Assembly (NCBI GenBank): GCA_964195515.1
Contig: CAXMQO010000084.1
Span: forward strand, 1-27,912
Origin: JAHEEL01 sp964195515
GTDB lineage: Bacteria > Actinomycetota > Acidimicrobiia > Spongiisociales > UBA5794
Direction: 5' to 3'
Length of the DNA stretch: 27,912 nucleotides
The translations under genes and the position numbers were made by a program. Below, piece after piece: positions 5,774 to 14,083 of the stretch; positions within the stretch are counted from its first letter, which is position 1, and every line of letters begins with the position of its first letter. The notes under the pieces are model-generated. The model searched no databases and was not told the DNA's origin. It saw nothing but the letters and a program-made list of their open reading frames with translations.

Positions 5774-7155
5774 ACCAATGCCCCCTCGAGATAGTGCGGA
5801 GCGGCGCGGGTAACGCGGAGGTCGAGGAACTGGCCCGGCTCGAAGATCCCTTCGACGTGGGCGATCCGATTGCCCGCGGTTCGGGTCGTGGCCACGCTCG
5901 GATTCCTACGTGAGGGACCTTCGGTGAGGACTCGCTCGATCATCCCGACCCGCGCCTGATTCCGTTCGTAGGTGATGGCGTTCTGCATCTCGACGAGGCG
6001 GTTGAAGCGTTCCTGGACGACATCAGCCGGCACGTGGTCCGGCATAGTGGCTGCCGGGGTACCCGGTCGGGGAGAGAACTGGAACATGAAGGCGCTGTCG
6101 AAACGGCACTCCTCCACAACGGCAAGCGTCGCTGCGAAATCCTCTTCGGTCTCACCTGGGAACCCGACGATGATGTCCGTCGAGACGCTGAGATCAGGGA
6201 CCAGCCGCCGTGCCATTGCGAGCTTGTCGAGGAAACGCCTTCCGGTGTAGCCGCGGTGCATCGCGGCGAGAATCGGGTTGCTCCCCGATTGCAGCGGGAG
6301 ATGGAGTTGCGCAGCGACCGATGGTGTCTCCGCCATCGCCCGAGCGACGTCTTCCTGGATGTCCTTCGGGTGTGGACTTGTGTATCGGATGCGACCGATC
6401 CCGTCGACCTCACCGGCCCGTCGAAGAAGATCGGCGAAGAGGGGTTGGCGCCCGTTGAGGTCGAGATCCCGCCCGTAGGAGTTGACGTTCTGTCCGAGGA
6501 GGGTGACCTCGACAACCCCCTCTTCCGCCAGGCGTTGAATCTCCCTGATGACGTCGCCCGGTCGTCGACTGACTTCGGGTCCACGCACGATGGGCACGAT
6601 GCAGAACGTGCAACTGTTGTTGCATCCGGTTGTGATCGTCACCCAGGCCGAGTGTTCCGACTCGCGGCGCGTGGGAAGGAATGAGGGTGCGTCATCAGGG
6701 CTGCTGGACTCCTCCCAGATCTCGGTCACTGGACCCCATTCGTCGACCCGGTCGAGAAGATCCAGAACCCGGTGGATGTTGTGGGTTCCGAAGACGACGT
6801 CGACCCACGGCGCCTTCTTCCTGACGATCTCTTTGTCTTTCTGGGCAGTGCAGCCACCTATTGCGATGCGCATGCCGGGGTTCTTCTGCTTGTCGGCCTT
6901 CAGGGATCCGAGGTAGCCGTAGAGGCGTTGATCCGCGTTCTCACGGATCGTGCATGTGTTCAAGACCACGACATCGGCCGCGGCCGCGTCATCGGTGCGA
7001 GTCATCCCGTCCGATTCAAGGAGCCCTGCAATCCTCTCTGAGTCGTGTTCGTTCATCTGGCACCCGAACGTGCGGATGAAGTACGAGCCGCCCGCCCGTC
7101 GTGGCGGGCGCGACTCGCGAACAGCAGGTATCCCAAGGATCGTTGCTTCGCTCAT
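5770..7155 (-). CDS. miaB: tRNA-2-methylthio-N6-isopentenyladenosine37 synthase (radical SAM methylthiotransferase)
   Basis: Adds the methylthio group at C2 of i6A37 in tRNA, following MiaA. The 461-residue protein has the UPF0004 domain with three cluster-binding Cys (Cys32 in TFGCQMN, Cys68 in NTCTIREN, Cys102 in GGCTAQ). The radical SAM CxxxCxxC motif follows (Cys178, Cys182, Cys185: TGCNNSCTFC). A C-terminal TRAM domain ends with the FLDLRVTRAAPHYLEG stretch. The length is normal. ATG 7155 lies 22 bp after the rny stop, and its stop codon overlaps the miaA start, so the two steps of ms2i6A synthesis are probably translated together. Confidence 0.97.
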   Translation of the reverse strand: MSEATILGIPAVRESRPPRRAGGSYFIRTFGCQMNEHDSERIAGLLESDGMTRTDDAAAADVVVLNTCTIRENADQRLYGYLGSLKADKQKNPGMRIAIGGCTAQKDKEIVRKKAPWVDVVFGTHNIHRVLDLLDRVDEWGPVTEIWEESSSPDDAPSFLPTRRESEHSAWVTITTGCNNSCTFCIVPIVRGPEVSRRPGDVIREIQRLAEEGVVEVTLLGQNVNSYGRDLDLNGRQPLFADLLRRAGEVDGIGRIRYTSPHPKDIQEDVARAMAETPSVAAQLHLPLQSGSNPILAAMHRGYTGRRFLDKLAMARRLVPDLSVSTDIIVGFPGETEEDFAATLAVVEECRFDSAFMFQFSPRPGTPAATMPDHVPADVVQERFNRLVEMQNAITYERNQARVGMIERVLTEGPSRRNPSVATTRTAGNRIAHVEGIFEPGQFLDLRVTRAAPHYLEGALV

Positions 7156-7177
7156 GTTCGTCCCGAACCCCGCCTGA

Positions 7178-8704
7178 TCAACGGGCGTAGTCGCGTGCCC
7201 GGAACTCCCGGATCACAGTGACTTCGATCTGCCCGGGATACTGCAGGTCCTCTTCGAGCTTGCGGGCAATGCGCCGCGCCAAGTCGCTTGCCTGCAAGTC
7301 GTCCACGTTGCCGGGGTCGACGACGACCCGGATTTCACGGCCGGCCTGAAGAGCGAACACCCTTGCCACGCCGGAGAAGGCCCCGGCGATCTCCTCGAGA
7401 CGCTCCAGCCGACGAACATACGATTCGAGGGCTTCGCGCCTGGCGCCCGGCCGGGCAGCAGAGACCGAATCTGCAGCCTGCACGAGTATCGCCGTCAGTG
7501 TCCGGGGTTCGACCTCGTTGTGATGCGACTCGATCGCGTGGACGATCGCAGGATCCTCGCCGAACCGTCGGGCGATCTCGGCGCCGAGAAGCGCATGTGA
7601 CCCGCCGACCTCGTGGGACACGGCTTTGCCGATGTCGTGGAGGAACGCGGCTCGCTTCGCCTCCTTCTCGTCGATACCCAGCTCCGCAGCAAGCATTCCT
7701 GCGATGTGCGCCGACTCCACGAGGTGATTCAGCACGTTCTGCCCGTAGCTCGTGCGGTAATGCAACCGACCGAGAAGCGTGATGAGCTCAGGGTGCATCT
7801 TCGTCAGTCCTACTTCGAGGAGCGCCCACTCCCCGGCGTCGCGAATCGACTGATCGACCTCTTGGCGCGACTTCTCGTACGCCTCCTCGATCGACGATGG
7901 ATGGATGCGACCGCCCTCAACGAGCCTCTCGAGCGCCCGTCTTGCGATTTCGCGCCGAACCGGGTCAAACGTTGACACCGACACAGCTTCGGGCGTGTCA
8001 TCGACGATCAGGTTCACGCCTGCGACGGCTTCGAACGTGCGGATGTTGCGGCCATCACGACCGATGATCCGCCCCTTCATGTCGTCCGAAGGCAGCGGCA
8101 CGACCGACACAGTGGTCTCCGAGACGACGTCGGCCGCGAGTCGCTGGATCACCGTTCCGAGGATCCGGCGTGCTCTTCGCTCTGACTCCTCACGAGCCTT
8201 CACTTCGAGATCGCGAATGAGCACCATGGCATCGCGACGTGCCTCCGTCTCGACTTTCTCGAGCAGCTCTGCTTTCGCCGCCTTCGAGTCGAAACCGGCA
8301 ATCCTCTCGAGAGTCCCGCGAGCCTCTTCCTTGACGGCTTCCGCCTCACCCACGGCACCTTCAGCCGCCCGCTCGCGCGCGATCATGAGTTCCTCGCGCT
8401 GAGCGAGGTTTCCTGCCCGTTGTTCGAGTGTCGCTTCACGCTGCGAGAGTCGGGAATCTTGTGACCCCATCTCCACGCGACGGTGCTCAAGAGTCGCGTC
8501 CTCGCGATCGCGGTACGCCTCGGCCTTCGACCGTGCCTCCTCTTCCGCTCGAGCGAGAATCCGCTGAGCATCGAGTCGGGCTTCGGCCAGAGTCTCGTCG
8601 GGGGTCGGCTGGCGATTACCCCTCCGTGACAGGACGTAGCCTGCGACGAATGCGAGCCCGACGACAGCGATCACCAGGGCTGCTACGAGCCACTGCATCA
8701 TCAT
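7178..8704 (-). CDS. rny: Ribonuclease Y, membrane-anchored endoribonuclease
   Basis: Initiates mRNA decay by endonucleolytic cleavage. The 508 residues run in the family order: N-terminal transmembrane anchor (about 4-24), a long charged coiled coil (about 35-190), a KH RNA-binding domain (GRIIGRDGRNIRTFE, 211-225) and an HD domain with metal-binding His356-Asp357 (AAFLHDIGKAVSHE). The start is one of three consecutive ATG codons at 8704, 8701 and 8698. GGGG lies 2, 5 or 8 nt upstream respectively, so the second or third may be used. It follows recA after a 221-bp gap that contains a 10-bp hairpin; recX is not found there. A second decay enzyme, RNase J, is at 20648-22276. Confidence 0.97.
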   Translation of the reverse strand: MMMQWLVAALVIAVVGLAFVAGYVLSRRGNRQPTPDETLAEARLDAQRILARAEEEARSKAEAYRDREDATLEHRRVEMGSQDSRLSQREATLEQRAGNLAQREELMIARERAAEGAVGEAEAVKEEARGTLERIAGFDSKAAKAELLEKVETEARRDAMVLIRDLEVKAREESERRARRILGTVIQRLAADVVSETTVSVVPLPSDDMKGRIIGRDGRNIRTFEAVAGVNLIVDDTPEAVSVSTFDPVRREIARRALERLVEGGRIHPSSIEEAYEKSRQEVDQSIRDAGEWALLEVGLTKMHPELITLLGRLHYRTSYGQNVLNHLVESAHIAGMLAAELGIDEKEAKRAAFLHDIGKAVSHEVGGSHALLGAEIARRFGEDPAIVHAIESHHNEVEPRTLTAILVQAADSVSAARPGARREALESYVRRLERLEEIAGAFSGVARVFALQAGREIRVVVDPGNVDDLQASDLARRIARKLEEDLQYPGQIEVTVIREFRARDYAR

Positions 8705-8733
8705 GTCCCCGTTCCGCGGATCTGAACGCAGCA

Positions 8734-8755
8734 TGCCGAGCCCGGGGGCTCGGCA
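8734..8755. repeat. 10-bp GC-rich inverted repeat between recA and rny
   Basis: TGCCGAGCCC (8734-8743) pairs with GGGCTCGGCA (8746-8755) around a 2-base centre. It lies in the rny leader, about 30 bp before its start. There is no following T-tract on the minus strand, so it may be a processing signal or pause element rather than a recA terminator. Confidence 0.5.
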
Positions 8756-8925
8756 CACACCGGTGACAGCGTCGAATATCGGGACTTAGCCCCGTCTGGT
8801 CACATCGCTCGCTTGTCTCCGTGTCGACATCTGCGTTCTGGTCCGCTTTCGTATCAGTGTTCTGTGTGTGTCTGATCTGATGCTACCGCACTTCGACCCC
8901 GCGCGGAACGCGAAATCTCAGATAC

Positions 8926-9981
8926 CTACTCGGTGGAGCCTTCCCTGACGTCGTTCTCCTCGGCGGCGACGCCGGCCTCATCTTCGATCAGACCGACCGC
9001 ACGAAGCACCTCATCCTGAAGCTGAACTGCCAGTTGAGGGTTCTCCCGGAGGAATTGTTTGACCTTCTCGCGTCCCTGGCCGAGTTGATCCCCGTCGTAC
9101 GTGTACCAGGCACCGGCCTTCTGGACGATGCCCTCTTCGACGGCGACGTCGAGCAGGCTTCCTTCACGCGAGATGCCTTCGCCGAACATGATGTCGAACT
9201 CGGCGAGTCGGAACGGCGGTGCGACCTTGTTCTTCGCGATCTTGGCCCGAACCCGGTTGCCGACGTTGTCGGTCCCCACCTTGATCGCTTCGATCCGCCG
9301 GACGTCGATCCGAACACTGGCATAGAACTTGAGGGCCCGCCCACCGGGGGTCGTTTCCGGGCTCCCGAACATTACGCCTATCTTTTCGCGAAGCTGGTTG
9401 ATGAAGACCACGGTGGTTTGGGATCGGTTGATCGTTCCGGCAAGTTTGCGCAGCGCCTGAGACATCAACCTGGCCTGGAGGCCGACGTGCGTGTCTCCCA
9501 TGTCGCCTTCGAGTTCGGCACGAGGCACCAGCGCGGCGACCGAGTCGATCACGACCACATCGAGCGCCCCCGATCGGATCAGCATGTCGGTGATCTCGAG
9601 GGCCTGCTCCCCCGTGTCGGGCTGTGAGATCAGCATCTCGTCAACGTCGACACCGATCGCTCGGCAGTAGACGGGATCGAGCGCGTGCTCGGCATCGATG
9701 AAGGCAGCCAGACCGCCGTTGCGCTGCGCTTCGGCCACGATGTGCAAAGCGAGGGTCGTCTTCCCTGAACTCTCCGGACCGTAGATCTCGACGATCCTGC
9801 CGCGCGGCACACCACCGATACCGAGCGCGAGATCGAGAGAGAGCGCCCCCGTCGGGATCGCAGCGATGTTGTGGATCTCTTCGTCGCCCATTCTCATGAT
9901 GGCACCCTTGCCGAACTGGCGCTCGATCTGGGACATAGCCATCTCGATGTTCTTGTCGCGGTCGCCCTGATTGTCAGCCAC
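8926..9981 (-). CDS. recA: Recombinase RecA
   Basis: Forms ATP-dependent filaments on single-stranded DNA for homologous pairing, and acts as co-protease for LexA. The 351-residue protein has Walker A GPESSGKT (68-75), the VVIDSVAALVPRAE Walker B region, the DNA-binding loops (GVMFGSPETTPGGRALKFYASVR) and an acidic C-terminal tail. No intein interrupts it. The ATG at 9981 has the ribosome binding site AAGGAG 5 nt upstream. Its own promoter at 10077-10105 contains an SOS box, making recA a LexA target separate from the rimO-cinA-thpR genes upstream. No recX follows, unlike many actinobacteria. Confidence 0.99.
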   Translation of the reverse strand: MADNQGDRDKNIEMAMSQIERQFGKGAIMRMGDEEIHNIAAIPTGALSLDLALGIGGVPRGRIVEIYGPESSGKTTLALHIVAEAQRNGGLAAFIDAEHALDPVYCRAIGVDVDEMLISQPDTGEQALEITDMLIRSGALDVVVIDSVAALVPRAELEGDMGDTHVGLQARLMSQALRKLAGTINRSQTTVVFINQLREKIGVMFGSPETTPGGRALKFYASVRIDVRRIEAIKVGTDNVGNRVRAKIAKNKVAPPFRLAEFDIMFGEGISREGSLLDVAVEEGIVQKAGAWYTYDGDQLGQGREKVKQFLRENPQLAVQLQDEVLRAVGLIEDEAGVAAEENDVREGSTE

Positions 9982-10076
9982 GTTGTCTCCTTCTTAGACG
10001 TTCCCGTAACGTACCGGGCGCCTGTGACAGATTCTGCTCAGCGAATGACATTGATGCTATTCGGGGAGTGTTCGGT

Positions 10077-10105
10077 ACATTAGGCGAACATCTGTTCGAT
10101 GTCGA
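10077..10105 (-). promoter_or_regulatory. SOS-controlled recA promoter
   Basis: On the minus strand TCGACA (10100-10105), exactly 17 bp, TAATGT (10077-10082). The SOS box occupies the spacer, the same design as the LysM promoter. The leader would be about 90 nt. Confidence 0.8.
10085..10098. promoter_or_regulatory. SOS box of recA (LexA operator)
   Basis: CGAACATCTGTTCG is a full match to CGAAC-N4-GTTCG, placed between the recA -35 and -10 hexamers. Confidence 0.93.
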
Positions 10106-10189
10106 GGAAATGGGAAGAACCATGACTTCGACGATCGTTCGTGCGTGGAACCACACACCAGATGGTTGTAGACACGGTCGAAGAGATCC

Positions 10190-10744
10190 TCAGAGCAGGA
10201 CTTCGTCGATGGCGTCGTAGGTGGATCCCTCGCGACGCAGATGGCTCTGGTAGATCGTCAACCGGTCCACCTCCATCTTGAGAGGGAACGAGCCGACCTG
10301 CTCGATGATCCCTTCGACGCTCACCGGCGGTCGAATGCGCGAGAGCGTGACATGTGGATGGAACGGACGATCCTCCGCTTCGAATCCCGCCGAGATCGCC
10401 GCTTCCTCGCACACGGCGGCCATCGCCGCCGCTGCGCCACCCCCTCGACCGACGCCGAGCCACAGCACGGTTGCTCGCGACGCCTTCGGGAACGCCCCGA
10501 GACCGACGAAACCGAGTGTGAAGGGCTCAACAACCACGTGTTCATCGAGGAATTCGAGGATGCGGTCACGCTGCACGGGTTCTGTGGGGCCGAGGAACCG
10601 CAATGTCAGATGCCAGTTGTCGGGCGGCGTCGGCCTTCCCGGCACCCGAACTGTTCGTTCACCCAAGAATGCGGCAAGGCCGTGACGGATTTCGTCGGTC
10701 AAAGCGACCGCGAGGAACAGCCGATCGGTCACCGACTCCCCCAC
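10190..10744 (-). CDS. thpR: RNA 2',3'-cyclic phosphodiesterase (2'-5' RNA ligase family)
   Basis: This family hydrolyses RNA 2',3'-cyclic phosphates and can join 2'-5' linkages in vitro; its cellular role is poorly known. The 184-residue protein has the two signature motifs of the 2H phosphoesterase fold: His45-Leu-Thr47-Leu in NWHLTLRFLG and His131-Val-Thr133-Leu in HPHVTLSRI. The GTG at 10744 has AGGGGG upstream and overlaps the cinA end by 16 bp. A second GTG at 10732 would give a 4-nt GTGA overlap with the cinA stop and is a fair alternative. It lies between cinA and recA, where many actinobacteria have clgR. Confidence 0.92.
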   Translation of the reverse strand: MGESVTDRLFLAVALTDEIRHGLAAFLGERTVRVPGRPTPPDNWHLTLRFLGPTEPVQRDRILEFLDEHVVVEPFTLGFVGLGAFPKASRATVLWLGVGRGGGAAAAMAAVCEEAAISAGFEAEDRPFHPHVTLSRIRPPVSVEGIIEQVGSFPLKMEVDRLTIYQSHLRREGSTYDAIDEVLL

Positions 10745-11970
10745 GCGACCCCCTGAAGCGACATGCGCGACAGGTGAAGAGCGGCCGTTGATGCGAACGT
10801 CCGGACGCGCTCCCGATCCCCGGGGAGCGTGAGAGTGCGGACCTGCGTCCCATCCGGCGTCGCCACCGAGACCACCACCGTCCCCACGGGCCGGTCCTGC
10901 GGGTCGGGACCCGCGGATCCGGTGACCGCCACAACGACGTCTGCCCCCAATTGCCTACGGGCTCCGCCCGCCATCGCTATCGCGACCGGTTCGCTTACCA
11001 CACCATGCTCAGCGATCACGTGCGCAGGAACGCCCAGGAGCGACTCCTTCACCTCCGCCGCATAGGACACGATCGAGCCGCGGAACACCCGACTCGCCCC
11101 GGGAACGGAGGTGATGCGTCCCGCGATCAGGCCACCCGTCGCCGACTCGGCAGTCCCGAGCGTCCACCCACGCTCTTTGAGCATGCGGAGGATCACCACC
11201 TCGACGGTGTCGTCATCGACGCCGAAGATCCGGTTGTCGAGCCGCTCGCGAACCGTCGCCTCCATCGGAGCGATCAACGCCCATGCCTCGTCGCGTGTCG
11301 CGGCCTTCGCGGTGACTCGGATCTTGATCTCACCACCCGATGCGAGGAACGCGATCGTCGGGTTCGTCGATCCGTCGTAGAGATCGCCGAGCCGTTCACC
11401 GATCGCAGATTCCGACTCTCCCCAGGTCCGCAACAGACGGCTGACGACTGCCGAATCGCCGCCGCCGAGGAACGGGATGACGGAGTCTTCGAGCATCGGA
11501 ATCATCTCTGCCGGGACGCCGGGCAGAGCGAATACCCACGTATCGGCGATACGCAGGCGGATACCGGGAGCCGTTCCCTTTGGATTCGCGATCAGCGTCG
11601 AGCCGTCGGGACGCTCGGCTTGCTGGAGGTTCGACTCGGGCATGACCCGACCGCCGACGGCCCACCGTTCGCGAAGCCGGTCTGCCTGGTCCGGGTCGAA
11701 GATCAGTTCGACGCCGGCTGCTCGGGCAATCGCCTCTCGTGTCAGATCGTCCTTCGTGGGTCCGAGGCCCCCGGTGATGATCAACGCTTCGGCCCGGGAA
11801 CAGGCCGCACCGATCGCAACCGCAATGCGGGCTTCGTTGTCGCCGACCACCGTTTGTTGGAAGTGATCGAGTCCTGCATCGGCAAGCCGCTCGCCTATTC
11901 GCGTCGCGTTGGAGTTCACAATCTGACCGAGCAACAGCTCCGTACCGACGGCGAGGATCTCGACGATCAT
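10729..11970 (-). CDS. cinA: CinA: competence/damage-inducible protein with NMN deamidase domain
   Basis: The 413-residue protein is the full-length two-domain form. The N-terminal MoCF-like domain (about 1-170, VGTELLLGQIVNSN and ITGGLGPTKDDLT) is linked to ADP-ribose pyrophosphatase activity in the family. The C-terminal domain (about 250-405, TAESATGGLIAGRITSVPGAS) is the nicotinamide mononucleotide deamidase of pyridine-nucleotide recycling. The start is ATG 11970, where homology begins and an ATGA overlap with the rimO stop is formed. Upstream frame to 12036 lies inside rimO. It is the middle gene of rimO-cinA-thpR, a short distance before recA, a common bacterial neighbourhood. pgsA, often between rimO and cinA in actinobacteria, is absent. 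Confidence 0.96.
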   Translation of the reverse strand: MIVEILAVGTELLLGQIVNSNATRIGERLADAGLDHFQQTVVGDNEARIAVAIGAACSRAEALIITGGLGPTKDDLTREAIARAAGVELIFDPDQADRLRERWAVGGRVMPESNLQQAERPDGSTLIANPKGTAPGIRLRIADTWVFALPGVPAEMIPMLEDSVIPFLGGGDSAVVSRLLRTWGESESAIGERLGDLYDGSTNPTIAFLASGGEIKIRVTAKAATRDEAWALIAPMEATVRERLDNRIFGVDDDTVEVVILRMLKERGWTLGTAESATGGLIAGRITSVPGASRVFRGSIVSYAAEVKESLLGVPAHVIAEHGVVSEPVAIAMAGGARRQLGADVVVAVTGSAGPDPQDRPVGTVVVSVATPDGTQVRTLTLPGDRERVRTFASTAALHLSRMSLQGVAWGSR

Positions 11971-13292
11971 GCAGGACCTCTCACGATCGCGTCGAGGTCC
12001 GTCCCGTAGCCCCCGGTGATCTCGACGGTGAGCCACTCCCCCGGCTCTCCTTCGTCGAGGAGGATCACGCCGTCGATCTCCGGCGCCTCCCGGTACGAGC
12101 GTGCCACGGGTCGGTCATCCTCGACCTGGTCCACGACGACCGTGAGTGTTCGACCGATCTGATCGATGGAACGGGCCGTCGTGATGTCATCCTGGACGCC
12201 TTGGAGATGGCGCAGCCGAGTGTGTTTCTCCGAAACCGGGATCTGATTGTCCATGACGGCAGCCTCGGTGCCCTCCTCCGGCGAGTAGGGGAAGAAGCCG
12301 GCCCAGTCGAGCCTCGCGTCGTCGAGGAAGGCGGCAAGGTCATCGACATCGTCGTCGGTCTCTCCTGGAAAACCGACGATGAACGACGATCTCATCGCCG
12401 CGTCCGGAGCCAGAGACCGAATGCGATCGATGAGATCCCGATGCTGGTCCCCCGATCCAGGGCGCTTCATCGCCCGGAGCAGACGACTGGAGGCGTGCTG
12501 GAGCGAGAGGTCGAAGTAGTCCGCGATGATCGGATTGCCCGTCATCTCCTCGATCAGCGTCGGCCGGATCTCGCGCGGATACAGGTAGTAAAGCCGGAGA
12601 CGACGGAGTCCGTCGACGTCGGAGACGTACCGGATCAACTCAACGACGTCGGGGGCGTCGGTGTCCCGACCGTAGGCGGCGAGGTCCTGGGCAACCAGCC
12701 CGATCTCCGCGACCCCTGCCGCGGCGAGTTCGGCGATCTCGTCCCGGATGTTCTCGGGACTCCGTGACCGTTGCTTGCCCCGAAACTGCGGGATCGCGCA
12801 GAACGTGCAGAGCTTGTCGCATCCTTCCGCCACCTTCACATACGCGTATGGCGTCGTCGGCGTGGGGCGCCGGGTTTCGTACAGGATGTCCATGTGAGAC
12901 CGACGGGCGGAACCGATGGTGAGAGGTGTCCATCGTCGCAGTGCGTCCAGGCGATCGACGAGTTCGGAGTAACGATCGAGCCCCAACACGGCGTCTGCCT
13001 CGGGGAGCGCCTCGGTGAGTTCGGTCTCGTATCGCTGAGCCATACAGCCGACCACAACGAGGCTTGCGTCCCGCCGCTTCGCCCCGGCAAGGTCGAGAAT
13101 CGTGTCGACCGATTCCCGACGCGCCGGCTCGATGAATCCACACGTGTTCACCATCACGACATCGGCGGATTCGGGGGACGAAGCCTCTGCGTATCCGGCG
13201 GCCGTCAGCATTCCGGTGATCTTGTCGGAGTCGACCTGGTTCTTGGCGCATCCGAGCGTCGTCAGCCAGATCGTGGGGGCAGCAGGGGTCAT
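11967..13292 (-). CDS. rimO: Ribosomal protein S12 methylthiotransferase RimO
   Basis: Adds a methylthio group to the conserved Asp of ribosomal protein S12. It is a MiaB paralogue of 441 residues. The UPF0004 Cys residues are Cys15 (LGCAKN), Cys51 (NTCGFIEPA) and Cys83 (GCMAQ). The radical SAM motif is Cys158-Cys162-Cys165 (EGCDKLCTFC), and a TRAM domain forms the C-terminus. LGCAKNQVDS and NTCGFIEPA distinguish RimO from MiaB. ATG 13292 was chosen because homology starts there and TACGCT lies 8 nt before it, as expected for a leaderless start; the frame extends to 13367 without homology. It heads the rimO-cinA-thpR operon. Confidence 0.96.
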   Translation of the reverse strand: MTPAAPTIWLTTLGCAKNQVDSDKITGMLTAAGYAEASSPESADVVMVNTCGFIEPARRESVDTILDLAGAKRRDASLVVVGCMAQRYETELTEALPEADAVLGLDRYSELVDRLDALRRWTPLTIGSARRSHMDILYETRRPTPTTPYAYVKVAEGCDKLCTFCAIPQFRGKQRSRSPENIRDEIAELAAAGVAEIGLVAQDLAAYGRDTDAPDVVELIRYVSDVDGLRRLRLYYLYPREIRPTLIEEMTGNPIIADYFDLSLQHASSRLLRAMKRPGSGDQHRDLIDRIRSLAPDAAMRSSFIVGFPGETDDDVDDLAAFLDDARLDWAGFFPYSPEEGTEAAVMDNQIPVSEKHTRLRHLQGVQDDITTARSIDQIGRTLTVVVDQVEDDRPVARSYREAPEIDGVILLDEGEPGEWLTVEITGGYGTDLDAIVRGPA

Positions 13293-13300
13293 CGACGGCA

Positions 13301-13306
13301 AGCGTA
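13301..13306 (-). promoter_or_regulatory. -10 element of a probably leaderless rimO transcript
   Basis: TACGCT on the minus strand, 8 nt before the rimO ATG; no ribosome binding site is visible between. Confidence 0.5.
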
Positions 13307-13385
13307 CCGTGGAGGCGAGCCGAGGCTGCAGCGCGCGGCGATGCCTGGTCGTCGAGATGGGCGACATGTGCCGCTCAACTCACTC

Positions 13386-13907
13386 CTACGCCAATCTTCG
13401 ATAGCTGCCGCGGTGGTAGACGAGCGGGTCCACGAGATCCGTGATCTCGACCCGGTCGATGCCCGCCGAAACCAGAAGCGAGTATCCCTGCTCGATCACC
13501 GAGACGCCGCTGCAGTAGGCACGGTCCGCGACGTCGTCGAGGGTCGGGCCCCAATCACTCGAGCTCACGGCAAGTCCGGAGAATGAACCACCGGGGCTTG
13601 GCCGTCGTCCGGCAAACACGTCGGAGAGACCGCGATCGGGTTGCGCGAGCACGTGCAGGACGAACCGGTCGGTTCGCTCGATGATCTCGTAGACGTCGGC
13701 CGTTGGGCCGAGGAGGAAGTGCACACTCCCCGGTTCGCCCTCGGCGAGCATGATCGAGGAGATCGTCAACCCAGACCTCCCGGTGTCGTCTCCCGCGGTG
13801 ACGATGGTCACCGGTGCTGCGAGCCGCCCGCGGAATCGCCGGATCGGGTCGCGTTCAGGCTCCGGCGCGGCGAACGGGTCCTCGCCCTCGTGAATCTCTC
13901 CGGACAT
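13386..13907 (-). CDS. Flavin reductase-like FMN-binding split-barrel protein
   Basis: The 173-residue protein resembles the Flavin_Reduct/HpaC family: an FMN-binding split barrel beginning near residue 25 (RFRGRLAAPVTIVTAGDD) with SGLTISSIMLAEGEPGSVHFLLG matching the flavin-contacting segment. Such proteins reduce free flavin with NAD(P)H or act as small flavin-dependent oxidoreductases; the substrate cannot be named. ATG 13907 is supported by a strong site, AGGAGGG, directly upstream. The frame continues to 13982 with a basic, low-homology stretch that I exclude. It lies between rimO and the TauE/SafE gene, separated from both by gaps of 90-180 bp, so it is probably its own unit. Confidence 0.75.
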   Translation of the reverse strand: MSGEIHEGEDPFAAPEPERDPIRRFRGRLAAPVTIVTAGDDTGRSGLTISSIMLAEGEPGSVHFLLGPTADVYEIIERTDRFVLHVLAQPDRGLSDVFAGRRPSPGGSFSGLAVSSSDWGPTLDDVADRAYCSGVSVIEQGYSLLVSAGIDRVEITDLVDPLVYHRGSYRRLA

Positions 13908-14083
13908 GGTCCCTCCTCGGTTTCTTCCTGACCCGACCCACCGTCGTGTCCAAGCGGAGCGACGACGATCCGGAAATCTCAACGCCTCGATCCGTCAGCA
14001 TCCCTTTGACGCGACCGAAGCCCGGCCGGCTCGGACAGTCCTCGCAGCGTCTGGTCGAGATCTGTCCCGATCATGCTCTCACC

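Noticed and set aside
10129..10143. SOS-like CGAACGATCGTCG near the thpR end
   Set aside because: Only one half matches the CGAAC-N4-GTTCG operator and it is not placed at a promoter.
11967..13292. rimO as a second miaB
   Set aside because: LGCAKN and NTCGFIEPA motifs and the position next to cinA identify RimO; the true miaB is beside miaA.
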